Positions 1 to 9,800 of a stretch of DNA of 64,000 bases are shown here, piece by piece. How positions within the stretch are numbered: position 1 is the stretch's first letter; the number at the start of each line of letters is the position of its first letter. Source of the DNA: Sediminibacterium roseum. GTDB taxonomy: Bacteria; Bacteroidota; Bacteroidia; Chitinophagales; Chitinophagaceae. The notes beneath the pieces were generated by a model, which did not search any database, was not told the DNA's origin, and saw nothing but the letters and a program-made list of their open reading frames with translations. The translations under genes were made by a program, and so were the position numbers. The stretch lies in contig NZ_JAACJS010000002.1 in the NCBI RefSeq assembly GCF_009939005.1, forward strand, positions 836,646-900,645, in the 5' to 3' direction.

Positions 1-1
1 C

Positions 2-844
2 TTCGGCATGCTCATCATAGGCGATAACTTTTATGTGGCCAATACCGATGGGGTGGTGCAGTTTCCTTACAAAGCAGGACAAACATCCATAACCGTCAAA
101 GGAAAACAAATTGTTGCGTTGCCTCCCGGCCCGCGGCACTGGACAAGAAACATAATCACCAATGCGGCTAAAAATAAAATTTACATCGCTGTTGGCTCTT
201 CGAGCAATGTTGCGGAGAATGGGATAGACAAAGAAACACACCGCGCCAACATCCTTGAAGTTAACCTCGACGGAAGCGGCGAACGGGTATATGCAAGCGG
301 CCTGCGCAACCCGGTTGGCATGGACTGGGCGCCCGGCACAAATACTTTATGGACCGCAGTAAACGAACGCGATGAACTGGGCGACGACCTCGTTCCCGAT
401 TACCTTACCGGCGTGCAGGATGGCGGCTTTTATGGATGGCCCTATTCTTATTTCGGCAAACACGAAGACCCGCGTCTGAAAGATAAGAACCGCCCCGACC
501 TCGTTTCAAAAGCAATTGTACCCGATGTTTCACTGGGGAGCCATACCGCTTCTCTCGGACTTGCATTCTATACCGGCAACAGCTTTCCCGCGAAATACAA
601 TGGCGGCGCGTTCATTGGCCAGCACGGCTCATGGAACCGCTCTGTGCTGAGCGGATACAAAGTGGTATACGTTCCGTTCAAAAACGGGAAACCTTCCGGT
701 AAAATGGAAGACTTCTTATCAGGTTTCATCGCAACCGGGAACGAAGTATATGGCCGGCCCGTGGGTGTTGCCGTTGCAAAGGATGGCTCTTTGCTGGTGG
801 CAGACGATGGGGCGAATATCATTTGGAGAGTAAGTAAAAAGTAG
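2..844 (+). CDS. PQQ-type sugar (sorbosone/glucose) dehydrogenase, C-terminal part
   Basis: The reading frame is open to the left edge (the first codons read F-G before the first Met), so this is the 3' part of a longer gene. The visible 280 residues look like the soluble aldose sugar dehydrogenase/L-sorbosone dehydrogenase beta-propeller family. Repeated blades are visible, with ASGLRNPVGMDWAP, a glycine-rich DGGFYGWPYSY stretch and a closing SLLVADDGANIIWRVS blade. In this family the propeller binds pyrroloquinoline quinone and oxidises sugars in the periplasm, but no cofactor residue can be assigned from the fragment alone. The gene converges on the hydrolase gene at 895 and the two share a hairpin terminator. 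A cytochrome or other domain upstream cannot be excluded. Confidence 0.8.
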   Translation, partial: FGMLIIGDNFYVANTDGVVQFPYKAGQTSITVKGKQIVALPPGPRHWTRNIITNAAKNKIYIAVGSSSNVAENGIDKETHRANILEVNLDGSGERVYASGLRNPVGMDWAPGTNTLWTAVNERDELGDDLVPDYLTGVQDGGFYGWPYSYFGKHEDPRLKDKNRPDLVSKAIVPDVSLGSHTASLGLAFYTGNSFPAKYNGGAFIGQHGSWNRSVLSGYKVVYVPFKNGKPSGKMEDFLSGFIATGNEVYGRPVGVAVAKDGSLLVADDGANIIWRVSKK

Positions 845-857
845 GCGATTTTATTTC

Positions 858-894
858 GTACACCGCCGTCATTACTGCAATGAGGGCGGTGTAC
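858..894. terminator. Shared hairpin terminator between convergent genes
   Basis: GTACACCGCC(G)TCAT at 858-872 pairs with ATGA(G)GGCGGTGTAC at 880-894 around a 7-nt loop. It fills the gap between the stop codon at 844 and the opposing stop at 895. The stem is long and GC-rich but there is no strong T tract on either side, so it probably works as a bidirectional stem. Confidence 0.7.
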
Positions 895-1887
895 TTATAG
901 GAAATCCATAACCGCTTTGATGAACCGGTCAAACGCTTCTACATGCGGCAAATGCCCAACACCATCAAGCTCCACCAGTTTTGAATTTTTGATCTTTTGT
1001 TGTGTCAGCCTGCCCAACACCGGGTAATTGCCAAGCGTTTCCTTTACCCCGGCGGGCGCGGCGTCTTTACCTATTGCGGTCCTGTCTGCCTGGCCAATGA
1101 TGAGCAGTGTTGGCACCTTCAGGTTTTCAAACTCATAACAAACCGGTTGCGTAAAGATCATGTCTGATGTTAACGCACTGTTCCATGCGATCAGCGGATA
1201 ATCTTTGCTCAACGTCCATCCGGCCAGCAGGTTGAGCCATTCATCGTAAGCAGGTTTCCATGTGTTGTGGTAATAATTCTTGAGCTGGTATTGTTTGAGA
1301 GAGTCGTAATCCTGTTTCAGCTCCTTCGCGAATTGTTTGTCAACAGACGCATAAGGAACTTTTGTTTTCCAGTCTTCGAGACCGATGGGATTGGCGAGGA
1401 TCAATTTCGCTGTTCTTTCCGGGAACATCAATGCAAACCTTGTTGCCAGCATCCCGCCCATCGAATGCCCGAGAACGGTAACGCTTTGGATCTTCAATGA
1501 ATCGAGCACCGCCTTTGTGTTTTGCGCGAGTAACTGAAAACTGTATTGCAGGTGTGCAGGCTTAGACGATTTGCCAAACCTGACCTGGTCTGGAATCACC
1601 ACCCGGTAACCATTTGCGGCCAGTGCCTTCGCCGTCTGTTCCCAATAAGCGCCGTTGAAATTTTTACCATGGAGCAACAAAACGGTCTTCCCGTTTGGGG
1701 CAGCAGGTTTCACATCCATAAAAGCCATCACCAGCGATTGCTTCTGGATCTCCAGTGTAATGTATTGAACAGGGTAGGGATAGGTGTAGTTGTCAAGATT
1801 CACATCCAGGCTACGGAGCTTGTCTTGCTGCGCCTGCAGCGAAACAAGGGAAGCGAGAAAAAAGAGGGTGGATAAGATCTTTTTCAT
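895..1887 (-). CDS. Secreted alpha/beta-fold hydrolase
   Basis: This 330-residue protein starts with a signal peptide (MKKILSTLFFLASLVSLQAQ, cut near residue 20), so it is expected in the periplasm or outside. The alpha/beta-hydrolase core is complete: HG oxyanion motif near residues 73-74, nucleophile elbow GHSMGG at 140-145 with Ser142, a likely acid at Asp268 in GQADRT, and His312 in GVGHLPHVE. A cap region lies between about 165 and 250. It most resembles the epoxide hydrolase/haloalkane dehalogenase/esterase group. The substrate cannot be read from sequence. The ATG at 1887 is preferred because the signal peptide begins there. It is transcribed alone, opposite to the upstream sugar dehydrogenase. 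Confidence 0.85.
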   Translation of the reverse strand: MKKILSTLFFLASLVSLQAQQDKLRSLDVNLDNYTYPYPVQYITLEIQKQSLVMAFMDVKPAAPNGKTVLLLHGKNFNGAYWEQTAKALAANGYRVVIPDQVRFGKSSKPAHLQYSFQLLAQNTKAVLDSLKIQSVTVLGHSMGGMLATRFALMFPERTAKLILANPIGLEDWKTKVPYASVDKQFAKELKQDYDSLKQYQLKNYYHNTWKPAYDEWLNLLAGWTLSKDYPLIAWNSALTSDMIFTQPVCYEFENLKVPTLLIIGQADRTAIGKDAAPAGVKETLGNYPVLGRLTQQKIKNSKLVELDGVGHLPHVEAFDRFIKAVMDFL

Positions 1888-1992
1888 AACGGGATATTTA
1901 GGGAATATCCAGCTAAATAATCATGCCTGTTTGGAAGGCCTGACGTGTTAAAGGTTCCTGGGCTTTTACAACAAAGGTTGCACGACTGGGGC

Positions 1993-3033
1993 TCAACGCA
2001 CTCTCAAGGAAGATTCCCTTACCTGGAGCTCCACCGGCAGGATGCGTTTCTCGAATTTTGTTGGCGGGCGTTTGGTTTCGATCAGTTTGATGAGTAACTC
2101 TGCCGCGGCCCTGCCAATCTCAAATGCAGGCTGGTGAATGGTAGTGAGCTCCGGTTGAAAAACCTCCGGCGCGCTGAAATTGCTGTAACCCACGATGGCA
2201 ATTTGTGAGGGGATGCTGATGTTTTTCTTCTTAAGAATAGCCAGCGCACTGATCGTGATCCTGTCTGATGCCGTGATCAATGCATCGGGCATCGGCTTCA
2301 TCGCCAGCAATTGATCAATGGCTTCTTCAACTTCATCACGGTCCTTCCCGCCATGGGCGCAGTATTTCACGTAATCGTTGTTGAAGAAAATATTTTTCTC
2401 TTCAAGCGCATTCTTGTAGCCGATCAAACGCTCCTGCGTGATCGATAATTCTTTTGAACTGGTGATGTGCGCAATGCGGGAAAAGCCATTCTCCAGCAGG
2501 TGCATGGTTCCTTTGTATGTGCCATCTACGTTATCTGAAACAACCTGGTGCGTTTTTATTTCATTGGTAACGCGATCGTAAAAAACAATGGGAATACCAG
2601 ACTCGTGCACTTTCTTGAAATGATCGATGGATTGTGTTTCTGCAGAAAGCGAAACAAGCAAACCATCTACCGCCCTCCAGGTGAGGTGCTCGAGGTTCTT
2701 TTTCTCGCGCTGCAAAGATTCCAGGCTTTGTGTGATGATGAAATGATAATCCTTCTGAAACGTAACCGACTCCATCCCGTTCAATACATCGCTGAAAAAA
2801 TTATTGGGGATCGCACCGATGATCACGCCAATGCTCCTCCCGTTCTTGTGCCGCAGCATCTGGGCCATCAGGTTGGGGCGGTATTTGTGCTTCTCCGCGT
2901 AGTCGCAAACTCGCTGCTTTGTTGCCGGGCTGATCTCATGACTATCCCGCAAAGCCTTCGACACCGTTGCAATCGAAAGCCCCATTGCGCGGGCAATGTC
3001 TTTAAGCGTTACGGTTTGAGGACGAAGCTTCAT
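1993..3033 (-). CDS. LacI-family transcriptional regulator
   Basis: The 346-residue protein has an N-terminal LacI helix-turn-helix (residues about 8-28, with TLKDIARAMGLS followed by ATVSKALR) and the hinge YRPNLMAQMLR. The rest is a periplasmic-binding-protein-like effector domain (IGVIIGAIPNNFF onward, ending near RESSLRVR). Proteins of this type bind an operator as dimers and release it, or bind more tightly, when a sugar is bound. The ATG at 3033 is used instead of the TTG one codon earlier. No sugar-utilisation operon lies next to it apart from the sugar dehydrogenase fragment about 1.1 kb downstream, so the regulated target is unknown. Confidence 0.92.
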   Translation of the reverse strand: MKLRPQTVTLKDIARAMGLSIATVSKALRDSHEISPATKQRVCDYAEKHKYRPNLMAQMLRHKNGRSIGVIIGAIPNNFFSDVLNGMESVTFQKDYHFIITQSLESLQREKKNLEHLTWRAVDGLLVSLSAETQSIDHFKKVHESGIPIVFYDRVTNEIKTHQVVSDNVDGTYKGTMHLLENGFSRIAHITSSKELSITQERLIGYKNALEEKNIFFNNDYVKYCAHGGKDRDEVEEAIDQLLAMKPMPDALITASDRITISALAILKKKNISIPSQIAIVGYSNFSAPEVFQPELTTIHQPAFEIGRAAAELLIKLIETKRPPTKFEKRILPVELQVRESSLRVR

Positions 3034-3104
3034 CAATTAATAATGAGTAATTAGGAATTAGAAATTTTAGTAAGGAATAACAACTGGTGAATACATCCGC
3101 AGGG

Positions 3105-3557
3105 TTACCAATTCCTCATCTGCTCCTTGACTACCCGTTCGGGATCTTTGATCTTGTGTTCGCGCCAGTTGTGATCGTATTTTACAAACCAGCTCAGCCA
3201 CAGTACGCGCGACATGCGCATAAGCACGGGCTGTAATGCAAAAAGCAGGGTAAAAGAAGTGGCCATCCAGTAAAAGATCCTGTTGTCGTCTATCGAAAAA
3301 GTGACGCCGATCAATACTTTCCATGCCACAAAACTCGCAACCAGCACGGCAATACTGAGTGCATAACTTACATACCCGGTGCCATAGTAAAAACCAACTT
3401 CAATTTCGGTGGGTTGTCCGCACATAGGGCACCGCTCATGCATCTGGGTGCTGTTCTTTTTATAGGCGCTGTCTTTCACAAACACTTTCCCTTCACGGCA
3501 TCGTGGACAACGGTTGGTGAGCACACTCAACAGGTAACTTCTTTTCGATTGCGGCAT
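3105..3557 (-). CDS. DUF983 membrane protein with two zinc-knuckle CxxC pairs
   Basis: This 150-residue protein fits the DUF983 family. Cysteine pairs at C17/C20 (CPRC) and C43/C46 (CPMC) probably bind zinc in the cytoplasm. Two hydrophobic segments follow (about residues 60-80 and 92-112). The function of the family is unknown. The start is set at ATG 3557 instead of the upstream ATG at 3584, because a good Bacteroidota promoter (-7 TACCTTTG at 3568-3561) lies between the two. A transcript from it would exclude the longer form. The gene follows murF but is separated from it by a weak hairpin and this promoter. Confidence 0.85.
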   Translation of the reverse strand: MPQSKRSYLLSVLTNRCPRCREGKVFVKDSAYKKNSTQMHERCPMCGQPTEIEVGFYYGTGYVSYALSIAVLVASFVAWKVLIGVTFSIDDNRIFYWMATSFTLLFALQPVLMRMSRVLWLSWFVKYDHNWREHKIKDPERVVKEQMRNW

Positions 3558-3560
3558 AGG

Positions 3561-3591
3561 CAAAGGTAGTGATATAAGAAACAAGGCACAA
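3561..3591 (-). promoter_or_regulatory. Bacteroidota-type promoter for the DUF983 gene
   Basis: Read on the minus strand, TTG (3591-3589) is followed after 20 bp by TACCTTTG (3568-3561). This matches the -33 TTG / -7 TAnnTTTG promoter of Bacteroidota. The ATG begins at 3557, only 3 nt after the -7 box, so the transcript is expected to start at or beside the start codon. Confidence 0.7.
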
Positions 3592-3632
3592 GTAGACGAT
3601 GTTCAGGAAGGCGATACAGGCATGGACAGCAC

Positions 3633-3655
3633 AAAAGGGATGCTTTATCCTTTTT
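3633..3655 (-). terminator. Weak hairpin after murF
   Basis: On the minus strand AAAAAGGAT (3655-3647) pairs with ATCCCTTTT (3641-3633) around AAAGC, with one bulged base. It lies just after the murF stop (3658). The stem is AT-rich and imperfect, so termination may be partial. Confidence 0.35.
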
Positions 3656-3657
3656 AA

Positions 3658-4944
3658 TCAATCCAGTATTCTCTCCATCTTCATGCTCCTCGATCCCTTG
3701 ATCAATATATGTGTGTTTGAAAAATGCTGGTTTGCATACCATTCCCTGGCCTGTAACGAATCGGCAAAGAAAATAAACCCGTGATCGATCTTTTGAAAAT
3801 CGCCGCCCACGAGCACAACATCTTGCCACTTGTATTTTTTGATAAGGGCGATGATGTTTTTGTGTTCTTCGATGCTTTCATCCCCAAGCTCCATCATGCC
3901 GCCCAGCATCAGCACTTTTTTTTCTGCTTTCAGGTGCGCGAAATTTTCGATCGCAGCTTTCATGCTTGTGGGGTTTGCGTTGTAGGCATCGAGAATTATG
4001 GAATTGCTGTCTTTCTGCACCAATTGCGACCGGCTGTTGGATGGCGTGTAATTTTCGACTGCCTGTTTGATCTTCTCCTGCGGAACAAGAAAGAAATCGC
4101 CCACTGCTACCGCGCACAATACATTGGGTAGATTGTAATCGCCCACCAGTTTTGTCTGTATCGTAAACGCTTCGCCCTGTTTGATCGAAACGGAGATGGT
4201 AAGAAAGGGTTCATTCGAAACGATGTGCCCCTGTACTACGCCATTCCTTCCCGTTGTGCTGTAAGGAACAAAGGTTTGCACGTGTTTGGCCATCTCCCAC
4301 AAATATTCATAATCGTCGAAGATGAATGCGATGCCATTGTGTTCGCCCAGGTAATTGTATAACTCTGCTTTTCCCTTCCGCACGCCTTCTTCACCACCAA
4401 ATCCTTCCAGGTGCGCTTTGCCCGCGTTGGTGATCACGCCGTGTGTGGGTTGTGCGTACACACAATACCCTTCAATTTCTTTCTGGTGGTTGGCGCCCAT
4501 TTCAATCACCGCCATTTCCGCATCCTGCTTAACGGCCAGCAATGTGAGCGGCACGCCGATGTGGTTGTTGAGATTGCCCTGCGTTGTATAGGTTTTGTAA
4601 TGTGACGAAAGCACGGCATAGATGAGTTCTTTGCTTGTTGTTTTTCCATTGCTGCCCGTAATGCCAATGAAAGGGATCCTGAACTGCTCGCGGTGGTGTT
4701 TGGCGAGTAATTGTAAAGTGGTAAGCACATCGTCGAACAACAATACCCGCGGATCGCCGTCGCCCACCTTTTCATCCACCACGGCATAGGACGCGCCCAT
4801 TTCCAGCGCCTGTTTTGCAAAATGGTTGCCGTTGAAACTCGGCCCTTTCAGCGCAAAGAAAATATCACCCTGTTTTATTTTCCTGGTATCTGTTTGCACC
4901 GAAGGGTGCCGGAGATAGTATTGGTATAATTCGGAGATGGTCAT
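3658..4944 (-). CDS. murF: UDP-N-acetylmuramoyl-tripeptide--D-alanyl-D-alanine ligase MurF
   Basis: MurF adds D-Ala-D-Ala to the UDP-MurNAc tripeptide in the cytoplasm, the last soluble step of peptidoglycan precursor synthesis. The 428-residue protein shows the Mur-ligase order. The N-terminal domain has TDTRKIKQGDIFFALKG. The ATP loop GITGSNGKTTSKE starts at residue 94. The central domain includes EMGANHQKEIEGYC, and the C-terminal domain has DAYNANPTSM and a terminal KGSRSMKME motif typical of MurF. The start is ATG 4944; a TTG two codons upstream overlaps the -7 box and is unlikely. The gene has its own promoter and lies between gldJ and the DUF983 gene. Confidence 0.96.
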   Translation of the reverse strand: MTISELYQYYLRHPSVQTDTRKIKQGDIFFALKGPSFNGNHFAKQALEMGASYAVVDEKVGDGDPRVLLFDDVLTTLQLLAKHHREQFRIPFIGITGSNGKTTSKELIYAVLSSHYKTYTTQGNLNNHIGVPLTLLAVKQDAEMAVIEMGANHQKEIEGYCVYAQPTHGVITNAGKAHLEGFGGEEGVRKGKAELYNYLGEHNGIAFIFDDYEYLWEMAKHVQTFVPYSTTGRNGVVQGHIVSNEPFLTISVSIKQGEAFTIQTKLVGDYNLPNVLCAVAVGDFFLVPQEKIKQAVENYTPSNSRSQLVQKDSNSIILDAYNANPTSMKAAIENFAHLKAEKKVLMLGGMMELGDESIEEHKNIIALIKKYKWQDVVLVGGDFQKIDHGFIFFADSLQAREWYANQHFSNTHILIKGSRSMKMERILD

Positions 4945-4947
4945 ATG

Positions 4948-4955
4948 CAAAGGTA
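4948..4955 (-). promoter_or_regulatory. -7 box (TAnnTTTG) directly upstream of murF
   Basis: TACCTTTG on the minus strand ends 3 nt before the murF ATG at 4944. No perfect -33 TTG is present at 19-20 bp; CTGG is the closest match. Its position just downstream of the gldJ terminator supports separate transcription of murF. As with the DUF983 promoter, almost no leader would be left. Confidence 0.55.
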
Positions 4956-5015
4956 AGGAAAGCTGTAAGCCTTACCAGCTGCGAAAAGCGTTCGTTCATT
5001 CTCTAATGTATAAAC

Positions 5016-5044
5016 AAAAAAAACCACCCCTTATCCAGGGATGG
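5016..5044 (-). terminator. Rho-independent terminator of gldJ
   Basis: On the minus strand CCATCCCT (5044-5037) pairs with AGGGGTGG (5031-5024) around GGATA, with one T-G wobble. A run of eight Ts follows (5023-5016). It lies 57 nt past the gldJ stop and upstream of the murF promoter, so it should separate the two units. Confidence 0.85.
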
Positions 5045-5100
5045 CTCTTTTGCTGTAATTCTACCTTTTCCTTATCTTATACCAGATCGCTCCGGTGTTG

Positions 5101-6657
5101 TTATCTTTTGTTTCTCCTGTTAGGGAAGAAGGTTCCGTTCTGTGCTTTTTTAGAAGTTGATTCTGCCGCACCAAAATGGCTCATCGCGCAGCGGAAGCCA
5201 AGTGTGCTTGTACTCAGGTCCTCTTCAAGAAAACGGCGTGCACCGGGGCTCAGCCAGTAGGCCCTGTCGTCCCAGCTGCCTCCTTTGTAAACCCTTGATT
5301 TATCAGAGATCAGTGTGGTGATACCGTAGTTGTAGACCGCATTGCTGGATGAGTCTCCATCAAGGTAATTGGTTGCATAAGACTTCTGGTAGTTTCTCCT
5401 GTTGCGCAAAGCCGAATCCGATTCAGGTACATATTTGATACGGCCCTTATCGTCTCTCAGGTTACCTGCGCCACCCGTCATATCCACTTTCTGAAACACG
5501 TTACCACGGTATGGGTTGAAATCATCATCGCCCGCATTTGTGATCGGGCGGTATACATCTGCCACCCACTCATTCACATTACCGCTCATGTTATACAAAC
5601 CAAAGCCGTTTGGTATGAAGGAAGTAACTTCTGCAGGGATCGCCGCGTTATCGTTCAAGCCGCCGGCAACTCCCATGTTATCACCCGCACCACGTTTGAA
5701 GTTGGAAAGGAAAGCGCCCTGGAAAGCACTTTTCTTGGTATAACGGAGGTTATCAAAACCATCGTTCTTCCACGCATAGATCTGTTTGTTGGATATAACC
5801 TCTTCACCACGTGAAGAACCTTTCTGTTTCCTTTGCGGGTTCTGCATGATGTAACCGTATGCAGCATATTCCCACTCTGCCTCTGTTGGCAGGCGGTAAT
5901 CGCTGAAGAGGATGCCGTCTTCAAATTTCACAAGCGTTCTCGGGCGGCCCTGTGCATCTTTCAACGGGTTGCTTTTTGATGTTGCGGTTTTACCCGGCGT
6001 TGCCTGGTATTCGCCCATCAGGTAAGCTTTTGTATCGAAGTTGTCCTGGCCCGCGCCGTTCAGTTCTTTCTTGATCTGGCTTTTCTTATCGAGGTAGCCT
6101 TTGTTGATCAAAGCCAGCTCATTCACACGGCCCGTTCTCCATTTGCAATACTCTGTTGCCTGTACCCAGCTCACACCCACTACAGGGTAATAATTGTAAG
6201 AAGGGTGGCGGAAATAATATTCTACATAAGGCTCGTTGAACGCGAGCTCGCTTCTCCAAACCAATGTATCGGGTCTTGCCTGGTCAACAACCGAATCCAT
6301 ACCCGCCTGTCCGAACACATTTTCCAGCCAGTACAAATACTCGCGGTAATGCACGTTCGCTACTTCTGTCTTGTCGATAAAGAATGAGTTAACCGTGATA
6401 CGGCGCGGGATGTTGTTCCAGTCGCCCATCACATCTTCCTGGGCCGCACCCATGGTAAAGGTACCGCCCTGCACAAACACCAGGCCCGGTGCCGTGTTTA
6501 CGTCTTTGGGCTTGGCAACTGAGAAATTGCCCTGGTCCTTATCATTGTAGTTCCAACCGGTTGCCGTTGATTTGTCTTTCTTTTTATGGCACGATGCTAA
6601 CGATCCCGCCACTGCCAACAGCAACACAAGATTCCTGGTTGAGGTCAATAACTGCAT
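5101..6657 (-). CDS. gldJ: Gliding motility / type IX secretion lipoprotein GldJ
   Basis: The 518-residue product has a lipoprotein signal peptide with lipobox LASC, so Cys23 would be lipidated. A formylglycine-generating-enzyme-like (SUMF1) fold follows. It begins with FVQGGTFTMG and continues through RRITVNSFFIDKTEVANVHY and EYLYWL, YPVVGVSWVQATEYCKWR, DYRLPTEAEWEYAA, MSGNVNEWVADVYRP and VYKGGSWDDRAYWL to LGFRCAM. GldJ and its relative GldK are such lipoproteins of the T9SS/gliding machinery. The long N-terminal EYLYWL variant and the location beside porU favour GldJ over GldK. The gene is divergent from porU and ends in a strong terminator. A role in secretion, not in sulfatase activation, is inferred from this context. 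Confidence 0.88.
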   Translation of the reverse strand: MQLLTSTRNLVLLLAVAGSLASCHKKKDKSTATGWNYNDKDQGNFSVAKPKDVNTAPGLVFVQGGTFTMGAAQEDVMGDWNNIPRRITVNSFFIDKTEVANVHYREYLYWLENVFGQAGMDSVVDQARPDTLVWRSELAFNEPYVEYYFRHPSYNYYPVVGVSWVQATEYCKWRTGRVNELALINKGYLDKKSQIKKELNGAGQDNFDTKAYLMGEYQATPGKTATSKSNPLKDAQGRPRTLVKFEDGILFSDYRLPTEAEWEYAAYGYIMQNPQRKQKGSSRGEEVISNKQIYAWKNDGFDNLRYTKKSAFQGAFLSNFKRGAGDNMGVAGGLNDNAAIPAEVTSFIPNGFGLYNMSGNVNEWVADVYRPITNAGDDDFNPYRGNVFQKVDMTGGAGNLRDDKGRIKYVPESDSALRNRRNYQKSYATNYLDGDSSSNAVYNYGITTLISDKSRVYKGGSWDDRAYWLSPGARRFLEEDLSTSTLGFRCAMSHFGAAESTSKKAQNGTFFPNRRNKR

Positions 6658-6842
6658 TTTCTAGTAGATTGAATGAAGTAGAATTTCTTCAGATATTCGA
6701 ATTAGTCTATGCGAATATAGAAGATTTCTGTTAATCACCTAACCCCTGTTTTGGCTTTGGTGTTAGCAAAAACCTAATTTTAAGCCCGGGTCTGCACCGC
6801 TTTCCGGCCTGGCCTCATTTTATTCACGATCTTGGCATTTAT

Positions 6843-9800
6843 ATGAAGGGTTGGGCGATTTTCCTCTGTTTTTTACCGGTTTTTGTACAAAAAGCCACCG
6901 CCCAGCGCGTGTATGCCCCCAATTCTGTGCTTGCCACGGGCAACTGGTACCGCATCGGCATCAAACAGGAAGGCGTGTATAAGGTGGATGTGGCCCAGCT
7001 CTCCGCCCTCGGTATTCCCACCGGAAACCTCCCGTCTGCATCCATCCGGCTTTACGGAAATGGTGGGGGAATGATCGATGAAAACAACGCTTCCCCGCGG
7101 CCCGACGACCTTTTTGAGAACCCGGTTGAGATGGTTGATGGCGGCGATGGCATTTTTAACGGCAACGACTATTTTTTATTCTATGCCCCGGGCCCGCACC
7201 GATGGCTCAAAGACAGCGTCAATGCAGGCTTCAGGCACAAAAAGAACCTGTACGCCGATACCTGTTACTATTTTATCACCACCGGCGGAGCCGGGAAACG
7301 CATCCCGCTCAGGCCGGTTACACCGGCCATTACGGTTTCGATAAACACATACGACGACCACTATTTTTACGAAACCGACCTCGTCAATTTCCTGAACAGC
7401 GGGAAAGAATGGTACGGCGAAGAATTTAATCTGAACGCAGGTGGCAGCGCAACAAGAAATTTCCCGGTAGAGTGGGCAGGCCTCGTTACCAGCCAGCCGG
7501 TTACGCTCGTTACCAACCTGGCCTCGAGAAGCGTAGGAGCGCCCGGTAATTTTACGGTGCGGTTAAACGGCACGCCTGTTCAGACTTACAACCTGCCCGC
7601 TGTGAATGGTGGCTTACTGGACGCTTATGCATCTGCTGCGGAACAAAGAACCGCTTCAGCCGTTTCGCAGGGTTTACTGAATGTTACGATTACCTATACA
7701 CCAACAGCGGCGGGCGCGAAAGGGTGGCTCAACTGGTTTGAAATACTGGGGCGTAGAAATCTCGCTGTAAGCGGGAATGCGCAGTTGTTTTTCCGCGACT
7801 GGCAATCGGTTTCCCCAGGCGCGGTTGCAGGTTTTACGATCGCAAACGCAGGCGCCGCCACAAGTGTATGGGAAGTAACAGACCCGTTGCAGCCGGTTAA
7901 AATGAACGCTTCGGGCAACAATGCACAAACCATTTTTGAGAACGATGCGTCGCGCCTGCGGGAATACGTGGCCTTCAGCAATACAAATGCCATGGCGCCG
8001 TTGGCGATGGGGAAAATCGCCAACCAGGACCTGCACCATGGATCCGCCGCAGACCTCATCATCATTACCCATCCTTCGTTGCTCAGCGAGGCGCAAAGGC
8101 TCGCACAGTTTCACGTACAGCGGAACGGCTATCAAACCGTTACTGCAACCACCGAACAGGTGTACAACGAATTTTCAGGCGGCAGTCCCGACCCCGGTGC
8201 GTTGCGCGATTTTGTAAAAATGTATTTTGACAGGGCGGCTTCGGCGCCATCGCAGCGGCCGAAATATCTTTTGTTGTTCGGCAGCGGATCGTACGATTAC
8301 CGTTACCGTACCACCGGCAATGCCAACCTTGTTCCGGTATACGAATCCGTTTCCTCGCTCGAGCCCTTGCTTACGTATACTACGGATGATTTTTTTGGAT
8401 TGCTTGATCATACAGACGACATCAACCGCGACGACCCCAACGAAACCATCGATATCGGCATCGGCCGCATACCTGCGCGCACGCTGCTTGAGGCGAAAAC
8501 AATGGTTGACAAGATCATCCATTACCACGATACCGCCAGCCTCGGCGCCTGGCGCAACCAGTCTGTTTTTGTGGCCGACGACCAGGATGCAAACCTTCAC
8601 CTCGACGACGCGGAAAATGTTTCGGCGGCGGCCCATGTGGCCAACCCGCTGATCAATCAATACAAAGTTTACCTCGATGCTTATCCCGTTGTGAGCAGCA
8701 ACGGCGGTGCGCGTTACCCGGTGGTGAACGATGAGATCGTAAACCAGGTGTTTAAGGGCGCGCTGGTGTTGAATTATACGGGCCATGGCAGTTATTCGCG
8801 GCTTGCAGAAGAAGCGGTGGTTACGCAGGAAGAACTGAACCGTTTCAGGAACCCCGATAAACTCCCGCTCTTTATTACGGCCAGTTGTGATTTTGCGCCG
8901 CACGATGATCCTTCAAAAAACTCATTGGGCGCAGGCATCTTAACAGGAAGCGCAAACGGCGCGATCGCCCTGCTCACCACTACCCGCCTGGTGTTTGCGG
9001 CCAGCAACCGCATCATCAATGAAAATTACATGCAGATCGGCCTGAAAGCCTTGCCAGGCGGGCAGTACATGACCCTGGGTGAATCGGTACGGCAAACAAA
9101 AAACTATACGTCATCCACAACGGGCGACCTGCTCAACAACCGGAAGTTTACCTTGCTGGGCGATCCCGCCATGCGCATCGCTTTTCCTGAATTGCGTTTG
9201 CGCTTAACGGAAATGAACGGATCACCGATCACTGGCTCAGACACGCTGCGGGCACTGCAGAAATACACATTTACAGGCATCGTAACCGACGGCAACGGAA
9301 ACCCCGTAACCGATTTCAACGGAACGTTGCGCCCGACCGTATTCGATAAACAACAAACCGTGAAAACGCTGGGTAATAACCCCTCGAGCCCAGTTACCGG
9401 GTTTAACCAGCAGGCAAGTGTTTTGTACAAAGGAAATGCAACCGTTGCCAACGGCCGTTTCAGTTTTTCGTTTATCGTTCCGAAAGACATCAATTACCAA
9501 AGCGGGCGCGGCAGGATCTGTCTTTACGCAGACGATGGCAGGCGCGATGCCAATGGCGTGGATACCGATTTTTTTGTGGGAGGAATTGGTGCGGGTATTC
9601 CAGACAATGCAGGGCCGATTATCAAACCCTATCTTAACGACGAACGGTTTATGGATGGTGGGCTGACGCATGAGAACCCCGTTCTCCTTGTTAAACTGTC
9701 CGACACATCGGGCATCAACACCTCTGGCAACGGCATCGGCCACGATATCACAGCAGTGATCGATGGCGATGAAAGAAATGTGCTGGTGCTGAACAATTTT

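Noticed and set aside
3067..3324. 85-codon open frame on the minus strand overlapping the DUF983 gene
   Set aside because: It lies in another frame of a gene with a clear family match and has no recognisable domain.
6712..6742. TATATTCG with TTA at 20 bp on the minus strand as a gldJ promoter
   Set aside because: One mismatch in the -7 box and a poor -33; in an AT-rich divergent gap this is expected by chance. Not listed as a feature.
6773..6786. TAATTTTA upstream of porU as a promoter
   Set aside because: Mismatch at the most conserved position (final G) and uncertain spacing.
8175..8903. 242-codon open frame on the minus strand inside porU
   Set aside because: It is antisense to the C25 domain of PorU; the composition (Arg/Val rich) fits a shadow frame of a coding region.
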